Under the pieces are notes generated by a model, which worked only from the letters and a program-made list of their open reading frames with translations, was not told where the DNA came from and searched no databases. This document shows, one piece after another, positions 29,599-36,687 of a DNA stretch of 64,000 nt; positions within the stretch are counted from its first letter, which is position 1, and each line of letters starts with the position of its first letter. A program made the position numbers and the translations under genes. The stretch is taken from assembly GCA_021154885.1 (NCBI GenBank), contig JAJKHS010000032.1, forward strand, positions 110,833 to 174,832. The letters are read 5' to 3'. The stretch comes from Thermoanaerobaculum sp. Its GTDB lineage: Bacteria > Acidobacteriota > Thermoanaerobaculia > Multivoradales > UBA5704.

Positions 29599-29614
29599 TG
29601 GCCCACCCCTTGCA
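29599..29614 (+). promoter_or_regulatory. Sigma-54 -24/-12 promoter for the rSAM gene: TGGCCCACCCCTTGCA
   Basis: GG-N10-GC spacing exact, TTGCA element exact; about 65 nt before ATG 29680. Confidence 0.8.
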
Positions 29615-29679
29615 CAAGGCCGTTGGCGTCGCTCAGCAGCAACGATCAACCGAACGAGAACGAAAGCCGAGGGGCACGA

Positions 29680-31178
29680 TGCTTCGTACGAGCAGTTACA
29701 CGATTTTCGTCAAGCTGCCGGATGACAAGGAAGACGTCCTGCTGGTTCACGGCTATACCGGCGCTTACGACCGTGTCTCGGGCAGCGTGGCCGCCTTCCT
29801 GCGTTCCCGCGAAGCCAGGCGTTCGGCAAAACCGCTGTATGGAGATTGGAGCGCGGAGCCTGAGTCTGCCGCGGCCGGCACGGTTTCCGATGCGACGATC
29901 GACCGGCTCCGCGACCAGGGCTACTTGACCGAGCTTTCCCCGGCCGAAGAAGAAACCTTTTTCTCGCGCCTCGCCGTGAAGCTTCACGAGCGCGCGCTGC
30001 GGCAGGCGCCGAGCTACATCTTCATGCCTACGTACGATTGCAACCTGCGGTGCTCCTATTGCTATCAGGACCACATGCGCACCGATTGCAGCTTCAAGCA
30101 CCTGCTGCGCTCCATGCGCAAGCCGGTCGTCGACCGCATCTTCGCCGCCCTGCCGCGACTCGAGGAGCTGCACGGCCTCCCTCCGCAGGCGGCGCGGCGC
30201 CGCAACATCGGCTTCTTCGGCGGCGAGCCGCTGCTGGCCGCCAACCGCGAGATCGTCGAGCACATCGCGATGAAAGCTTTTGAGATGGGGGAGGCCGATT
30301 TCTGGGCGGTCACCAACGGCACCGAGATCGACGCCTATCGCGACCTCCTCGGCCCGGCCGGCATCGCCCGCCTCCAGATCACACTCGACGGCCCGCCGCA
30401 GGAGCACGACAAACGTCGGATCTACGCGGATGGCTCGGGCTCTTACGAGCGGATCGCCCGCAACATCACCATGGCGCTCGAACTTGGCGTGGCCGTGAGC
30501 GTGCGGCTGAACGTCGACCGCACCAACCTCGCCAACCTGCCGGCGATTGCGGACGAGATCGTCGCCCGCGGCTGGGACCGCTCCCCCGGTTTTGGCGCCT
30601 ACACCTCGCCGGTCCGTTCTGGCAACGGCAAGACCGACGCGAAAACGACTTTCAGCTCCTGGGATCTCGATCGTGCGCTGACCCGGATGCGCGAAGAGCA
30701 CCCGAATCTAAGCGTGCTGGCCCGGCCCGATGAAGGAATGCGTGCGAAAGCGAGCCGTATCTTCGCCGACCGCCGCGAGGTTCTACCCAGCCTGCGGCCG
30801 AGCTTCTGCAGCGCGCACGACCGCATGTACATCTTCGATCCCTTCGGCGACATCTACACCTGCTGGGAGCGGACGGGAGATCCCAATGTCAGCATCGGCA
30901 AAGTGACGCCTGAAGGCGAGGTCGAGCTCCGCAGTGACCAGTTGCAACTCTGGCACGGCCGCACCGTGGCCAGCAATCCCGTTTGCCGGCGTTGCCGCTA
31001 CGCCCTGCACTGCGGCGGCGGCTGCGCCATCCTGGCCCTGGATCAGAACGGAGCCTTCAATTCCAATTATTGCGACGGCTTCGCGAACCGTTTCCGCGCC
31101 AGCGTCGCCGAAGCCTACCTGGAGCACGTCTCCGGAGCCGGGCCGGCGCGGGTGCAGCAGCGGGTTTGCGATCTGTGA
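29680..31178 (+). CDS. Radical SAM/SPASM peptide maturase
   Basis: CNLRCSYCYQ (CxxxCxxC), GFFGGEPLL, SPASM Cys motif CRRCRYALHCGGGCAIL...NYCDGF. Confidence 0.92.
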
Positions 31179-31213
31179 ACCTTGAGCTGTTATCCGACGA
31201 GGAGAGATGAGCC

Positions 31214-31417
31214 ATGAAAAAGTCTCGCACGTCTGACGAGATGACTTGCCTCAACGGTGCCGCGTTCCGCATCGGTGCCGAGGCGGTGCGCAGAGGAGAG
31301 TTGGAAGCCCTGCTGGAGGAGACTCTGGCGGAGGTGTTCGGAGGAGATACCACGGCCTCGGCGTGCACGGAGTTTACTTGCAACGTCTACGCACCGCCAC
31401 CGCCTCCGCAAGGTTAG
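31214..31417 (+). CDS. Putative radical-SAM-modified RiPP precursor peptide, 67 aa
   Basis: MKKSRTSDEMTCLNGAAFRIGAEAVRRGELEALLEETLAEVFGG/DTTASACTEFTCNVYAPPPPPQG; 35 nt downstream of the maturase with an RBS (ggagag). Confidence 0.8.
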   Translation: MKKSRTSDEMTCLNGAAFRIGAEAVRRGELEALLEETLAEVFGGDTTASACTEFTCNVYAPPPPPQG

Positions 31418-31734
31418 CCCTGCACACATTGGGAACCGCCAGGTTTCCGGCCGGTGACCTACACGGCCCGGACACTGCAACCAGGGCGACCAGGAACCCG
31501 CATTGGCGCGTATTTAGCTCGCGCAATACCTGCAGCTCGCGATCTCTCCTGATCGAGAAGAAGATCGAAAGAGCGTAGCTCCCTCCTGGCTCCCGGCTCG
31601 CCCGCCGCCTCCCTGCCCACAACTCGCATCCGATGTGGGCCACCACACGGAGTCGTAGAACAGTTGATTGGGGATCTGCATCTTCCCGCCCAAAATATGT
31701 ACCGCGTAGCATCTAGACAGGCATGTGCAAAGCT

Positions 31735-31762
31735 TTACCCAACTGCGAGTAACGGATTACCC
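31735..31762. promoter_or_regulatory. Second upstream activating sequence TTACCC-aactgc-GAGTAA-cgga-TTACCC
   Basis: Half-site order and spacing identical to 29508-29535. Confidence 0.75.
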
Positions 31763-31802
31763 CGAAAGGGGGAAATAGATAGGTTTTTGAGTCTTAATGC
31801 GC

Positions 31803-31818
31803 TGGCACGTCTCATGCA
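31803..31818 (+). promoter_or_regulatory. Sigma-54 -24/-12 promoter for the lanthipeptide precursor: TGGCACGTCTCATGCA
   Basis: GG-N10-GC spacing exact; about 80 nt before ATG 31897. Confidence 0.8.
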
Positions 31819-31896
31819 TTCTATAAAGCCGTTGCAAAGAGGTCTAAAGGCGTTGTGGATAACCTGCAGCGCCCATGCTAAGAGGAGACTACGGTC

Positions 31897-32070
31897 ATGA
31901 TGGACAACATCCTTTCGCTTCAGATGTTCAATGGTATTGACGATGGTGGTGGCGACGGTGGTAGCGGCGGGTGCGCTCAGTCATCGATCAGTTGCGTTTC
32001 GAATACGAGCTGTTTCTCAATGACGAGCACGCCGGTCAAGGGCGCTTCACTGCACGACGCTTCCTGGTAA
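31897..32070 (+). CDS. Class III lanthipeptide precursor (LanA-like), 57 aa (not in ORF track)
   Basis: MMDNILSLQMFNGIDDGGGDGGSGGCAQSSISCVSNTSCFSMTSTPVKGASLHDASW; ILSLQ leader motif; Ser/Thr/Cys-rich core; RBS agagga; directly upstream of LanKC. Confidence 0.88.
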   Translation: MMDNILSLQMFNGIDDGGGDGGSGGCAQSSISCVSNTSCFSMTSTPVKGASLHDASW

Positions 32071-32107
32071 CGACCTCGCTTCGAGTGGCAGGCACAGGCA
32101 ACCCGAG

Positions 32108-32134
32108 ATCCCCTCGGCCCGGCGCCGAGGGGAT
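32108..32134 (+). terminator. Hairpin (11-bp perfect stem, 5-nt loop) between lanA and lanKC; attenuator or processing stem
   Basis: atcccctcggc-ccggc-gccgaggggat. Confidence 0.65.
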
Positions 32135-32154
32135 ACACTTCTGGAGGCTGCGCA

Positions 32155-34884
32155 ATGTTCAGTGATAAACCCTTCTTCGCTTACACATTCTCGCATCCAG
32201 ATTACTATGAGAGCCTGGATCATTACTCCCCGGATCCCGACTTCCGACAACTCGTCGAGGAATTCCTTCCATTGGGTTGGGAGATCAGCGCCCGCGGGTT
32301 CTGGACGCACAGCGCTCCGCAAGACTACCGCTTCCTCCAGCAGGGTTGGAAGATCCACGTCTCCGCGGCTCCGTCCAGCGCCCGGCAGACGATCAAGCGT
32401 ACTATTCCGCTGCTGGTTGAGCGCGGCATCGCCTTCAAGTTCGTCTCCGATGAGGTAATGCTTCGAATCTCTTTATCCAAGGGCTGGTCGCGGTCCGGAG
32501 CCGGCAAGTTTATGACCATCTATCCACGCAGTGACGACGAGTTCATCGCGGTGATCGAGGAGTTACACGCCCGAACCTCCGACCTAGTGGGGCCGTATAT
32601 CCTTTCCGACCGGCCCTACAAGGACAGCCGGACCATCTTCTATCGATACGGCGAGCATATATCCCGACGGCGGGTGGAGCGCACGGGATTTCTCACTCCT
32701 CTGATCGAAGGCCCTGACGGCAACTGGCAGCCGGATGAGCGGCAGGGCTACTTCCACCTGCCTTCCTGGGTGCGAGATCCGCTTTCGGAGCGTTCCCCGC
32801 TTTCTCCTCCGGGAGAAGGGGGAGTCCTGCTGCGAGGTCGGTACCAGGTCAAGTCCTCGATCCGCTTTGGCGCTGTCGGTGGAATCTACCGTGCAGTCGA
32901 CACTCAAACCGCTCGCGAGGTGGTGGTGCGCGAAGCACGACCTCTACTCGGGGTAGTCCAGGATGATGTCGGGGGTTTCCTTCTGCTGCAGAAAGAGGCT
33001 CGTATCCTTCAGCGGTTGGCCGCGACCGGGCTGCTACCGCAATTTGTCGACCTGTTCCAAGAGTGGGAGCATCTCTTTCTGGTCCAGGAGCGGATCGTGG
33101 CAGAGTCACTCTGGGGACACGCACTCAACTTCTATTTCGCCCGGCCTGAACAATCGCCGGCAGAGTGCCTTAGGATGTTCCGCGACACAGCCTTGAAGCT
33201 TGTCGCCGCGCTCCGGCAGGTCCATACCCATGGGGTCGTTCTGCGCGACCTGACTCGTAACAACACCCTGGTAATGCCAGATGGGGCAATCCGATTCATA
33301 GATCTTGAGTTCGCCTACGAGATCGGAGAGGGGGACTCGGTGCTCTGGGTTCAGACGCCGGGCTACGCCTCGCCGGGACAGCTCGTATCCCTGACGCCGA
33401 CGTTCCAAGACGACCACTACTCACTAGGGGCCTTACTGCTCGATATCCTGACCTTCAATGCCAGCGGTCTCGACCTCAACCGGGACGGCATCTTAGCCGC
33501 CCTCGACCTGACCCTCCGCGACCTCCGTCTGCCGGGCGAGCTCTCGACTCTAATACGGGGTCTCATCGAACGAGATCCGGAACTGCGCTGGGACCTTGAT
33601 CACTGCGAGGAATTTCTGCGGTCGCTCCCCGAGCCTCGCGACGATCAGCCGCTCTTCCATCACTTCGGCCAAGTCCCGGACACCCTCCGGCCGGAGTCGG
33701 ATCTAAGGCCCCAGGTTAGGGATACGATCGAGGGGCTGGCCAACTTCATCCACGCCAAGACGCGGCTGTCACGTGAGGACGCGCTCTGGCCGAGCTCAGC
33801 CGAAGTTTACTTTACCAATCCGGTCAACCTGCAGTATGGCGCCGCCGGTACTGCGTTCTTTCTCCTGCGAGCGGAAGGGAAGGTGCCGGCGGAAGTGCTC
33901 GATTGGATCGCACGGCAGGCCGTGTCGCACCTCTGCCCTCCCGGCCTGGCACGCGGGTTGGCCGGGGTCGCACTCCTCCTGCTGGAGAGTGGTCGGCCGG
34001 AGCAGGCGCTTCGGCTCCTCGAGCTCGGAGCCAAGTCTCCCATCCTCCAACAAGATAAGAGTCTATATTTCGGCGCTGCGGGTTGGGGGCTCGCTCAGCT
34101 CCACTTCTGGCATCGCCTGGGAGAGGCCCGATTCCTCGAGGAGGCCTTCAATTTCGGACGCGAGCTCGCTCGGAGCGCCCACGTGACACCTGAAGGAGTG
34201 ACCTGGGCTGCGCCTGAGCGCTCGCCGCACGGCTTGGTCGAAGGGCCGAGTGGGATTGGCTTGTTCCTCCTGCATCTGGCGGCCACGACGGACAAGCCGG
34301 AGTTCCTCGACTTAGCGCTGGAGGCTCTGCGATTCGACCTCGCGCACCGCCAGACGTTGGGGGCTCATCTTCTCTGGTATCCCGTGACCAATGCGCCGCC
34401 CTCCGAGCCGAAGTCACCCCACCTCTGGTTCGGGACGGCCGGAATCGGTGCCGTGCTGCTCCGAGCCTACGCGTTGACCGGCGATTCCGAGCTCCGCGCC
34501 TGGGCGGAGCGCTGCGCCGCCTCCGTGGCAGAGCGGTACACCAATAAGATCTGGCACGACTTCGGCCTAGCCGGATTTGGCGAGTTGCTTCTCGACTGCT
34601 ACGCATACCTGGGTGATGAGAAGTATCTGAACAGCGCGTTCTATATTGCCGAGGCACTCCTCCAGCACCGGATACCGCGCGACGAGGGCTTCGCCTATGT
34701 GGGCCAGGAACATCATCGGATCTGCTGCGACTTCGGTTGGGGTGCCGCCGGGATCGGAATGTTCTTCGACCGGCTGCTTGACCCGTCGAAACCACGGTTG
34801 CTCATGGTCGACAGCTTGATCAAGGCCCGGGCAGCAGAAAGGTCCCTAACCATTGCGGGCCAGGTTCTGGTCGGCGCGAGGTGA
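32155..34884 (+). CDS. Class III lanthipeptide synthetase LanKC (lyase-kinase-cyclase-like)
   Basis: N-terminal lyase-like region, kinase-like RYQVKSSIRFGAVGGIYRAVDTQTAREVVVREARPLLG and HGVVLRDLTRNNTLVMPDGAIRFIDLEFA, LanC-like C-term (LYFGAAGWGLAQLHF, WFGTAGIGAVLLRAY, CDFGWGAAGIGMFF). Confidence 0.9.
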   Translation: MFSDKPFFAYTFSHPDYYESLDHYSPDPDFRQLVEEFLPLGWEISARGFWTHSAPQDYRFLQQGWKIHVSAAPSSARQTIKRTIPLLVERGIAFKFVSDEVMLRISLSKGWSRSGAGKFMTIYPRSDDEFIAVIEELHARTSDLVGPYILSDRPYKDSRTIFYRYGEHISRRRVERTGFLTPLIEGPDGNWQPDERQGYFHLPSWVRDPLSERSPLSPPGEGGVLLRGRYQVKSSIRFGAVGGIYRAVDTQTAREVVVREARPLLGVVQDDVGGFLLLQKEARILQRLAATGLLPQFVDLFQEWEHLFLVQERIVAESLWGHALNFYFARPEQSPAECLRMFRDTALKLVAALRQVHTHGVVLRDLTRNNTLVMPDGAIRFIDLEFAYEIGEGDSVLWVQTPGYASPGQLVSLTPTFQDDHYSLGALLLDILTFNASGLDLNRDGILAALDLTLRDLRLPGELSTLIRGLIERDPELRWDLDHCEEFLRSLPEPRDDQPLFHHFGQVPDTLRPESDLRPQVRDTIEGLANFIHAKTRLSREDALWPSSAEVYFTNPVNLQYGAAGTAFFLLRAEGKVPAEVLDWIARQAVSHLCPPGLARGLAGVALLLLESGRPEQALRLLELGAKSPILQQDKSLYFGAAGWGLAQLHFWHRLGEARFLEEAFNFGRELARSAHVTPEGVTWAAPERSPHGLVEGPSGIGLFLLHLAATTDKPEFLDLALEALRFDLAHRQTLGAHLLWYPVTNAPPSEPKSPHLWFGTAGIGAVLLRAYALTGDSELRAWAERCAASVAERYTNKIWHDFGLAGFGELLLDCYAYLGDEKYLNSAFYIAEALLQHRIPRDEGFAYVGQEHHRICCDFGWGAAGIGMFFDRLLDPSKPRLLMVDSLIKARAAERSLTIAGQVLVGAR

Positions 34885-34887
34885 GCT

Positions 34888-36687
34888 ATGAGCAACTCGA
34901 CGACTCAAGTTGTCATTCCCGCCCGACCGGTCACCGGCCGCATCTTTTCGGCACTCGGTCGGATACTGCGGCTCGCCCGGCCGTATCGCTGGCTCCTCGT
35001 TTCGGGTTTCGTGTTGTTTGTGTGCGCGACCCTGGTCTCGCTCAGCCTGCCTCTCGGCGTCCGGTCGCTTCTCGACACGGCGCTGCGTCATCGGGATGCG
35101 CGGTTGCTGCACCAATTAGCATTCTGTCTGGTGGGTCTCTTCCTGTTCCGCTTCGTGGTCTCTTACGCCGGCACTTTCTGCCTGCTCATCGCGGCCGAGC
35201 GGGTCGCCATAGACCTCCGGACCCGACTCTTCGAGCACCTCCAGAACCTGGATGTGCAATTCTTCCGCGACAGCCGGATCGGCGATCTGACGTCCCGTTT
35301 GGGAAACGACGCTGCGGCAGTGCGCGCGGCGGTTAGCGAAAATCTGGTGAGCTCAGTCCTTACCCTTTTCCAGGTCGTTGCCGCCATGGTAGTCATGCTG
35401 GTGCTGAATTGGCGGTTGGCCCTGATCGTGGCCCTCGCCGCGCCAGCGGCGACCTTCATCTCGAAGTTCTACGGCCCTCGGCTGCAACGCATTGCCCGCC
35501 AGGCGATGGATAAGGTTGGACGATCCATGGCTTTCGCCCAGGAGGTCCTGTCCGGTATCCTGGTGGTGAAATCCTTCGACCGAAGCCGCTTCGAGACCAA
35601 GCGTTACACTAGTCTCCTCGCCTCTGTGTTCCAGACGGCGCTTGTCTCCGCAAGACTAAACTCTTTTTTCCGAGCGCTGGTAAACCTTTCCACCTCAAGT
35701 GCCAGCATCGCCCTCTTCTGGTTTGGAGGCCTCGAAGTGCTGGCCGGTCGTCTGACGATGGGCGACTTGGTCGCGTTTCTTTTCTACTCGCAGAGCGTGG
35801 CGCAGGGGATTGCACAACTGGCGCAGCAATACGGAGACCTGAGCAACCTGGCCGGAGCGTCCGAACGGGTGTTCGAAATCCTGGACTTCAAGCCAGCGAT
35901 TTGCAGCCGCCCGGATGCCCGGACAGTGGAACGTCCTGTGGGCCGCCTGGAATTCGATCGAGTCAGCTTCGCCTATGCTCCAGACTGCCCGGTCCTCGAG
36001 CGGGTCTCGCTGACCCTCGAGCCGGGCGAGACGGTGGGCATCGTCGGGTTGAGCGGCGCCGGAAAAACCACCCTTCTGCAACTCGTCTGCCGCTTTTACG
36101 ATCCGAGCGCGGGTCGCCTATTGCTCGATGGCAACGATTTTCGTGAATTGGAGCTTGGATGGCTGCGTCGCCAGGTGTCGCTTGTCACCCAGGATACGTT
36201 CCTGTTCGCTGGGACGATCCGGGAGAACATTCGCTATGGTCGCCTCGAAGCGAGCGATGCGGAGATCGAACGGGCCGCCCGGCAGGCGAATGCAGAGGAG
36301 TTCATCCTCCGGCTGCCGGCAGCTTACGAGACTGAAGTCGGCGAGCGCGGCGTCAAGCTGTCGGGAGGCCAGCGCCAGCGTCTCGCCCTCGCCCGCGCCC
36401 TGCTCAAGCAAGCGCCGATTCTGATTCTGGACGAGGCTACGTCGGCGGTGGACACGATTTCTGAGCGGCTGATCCAGGAAGCCCTCGAGCGGCAGAGAGC
36501 CGGCAGGACGACACTCATCGTCGCCCATCGGTTGGCTACGGTCCGGAATGCCGACCGGATTCTCGTCCTCGATAACGGCCGCATCGTCGAGTCGGGTACC
36601 CACGATGACATGATGGCCCGGAGGGGACGCTATTTCCGGTTGGTTGAAAACCAGGTGGAGCCCATGGTTGCGGCGACAGCCGCGTGA
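34888..36687 (+). CDS. ABC transporter ATP-binding/permease (exporter, MsbA-like)
   Basis: VGIVGLSGAGKTTLLQLVCRFYDP, GERGVKLSGGQRQRLALARALLKQAPILILDEATSAVD. Confidence 0.95.
   Translation: MSNSTTQVVIPARPVTGRIFSALGRILRLARPYRWLLVSGFVLFVCATLVSLSLPLGVRSLLDTALRHRDARLLHQLAFCLVGLFLFRFVVSYAGTFCLLIAAERVAIDLRTRLFEHLQNLDVQFFRDSRIGDLTSRLGNDAAAVRAAVSENLVSSVLTLFQVVAAMVVMLVLNWRLALIVALAAPAATFISKFYGPRLQRIARQAMDKVGRSMAFAQEVLSGILVVKSFDRSRFETKRYTSLLASVFQTALVSARLNSFFRALVNLSTSSASIALFWFGGLEVLAGRLTMGDLVAFLFYSQSVAQGIAQLAQQYGDLSNLAGASERVFEILDFKPAICSRPDARTVERPVGRLEFDRVSFAYAPDCPVLERVSLTLEPGETVGIVGLSGAGKTTLLQLVCRFYDPSAGRLLLDGNDFRELELGWLRRQVSLVTQDTFLFAGTIRENIRYGRLEASDAEIERAARQANAEEFILRLPAAYETEVGERGVKLSGGQRQRLALARALLKQAPILILDEATSAVDTISERLIQEALERQRAGRTTLIVAHRLATVRNADRILVLDNGRIVESGTHDDMMARRGRYFRLVENQVEPMVAATAA

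Noticed and set aside
31664-31900. 78-aa plus ORF between the rSAM precursor and lanA
   Set aside because: Spans the UAS and sigma-54 promoter; no RBS or RiPP-like features; likely spurious.
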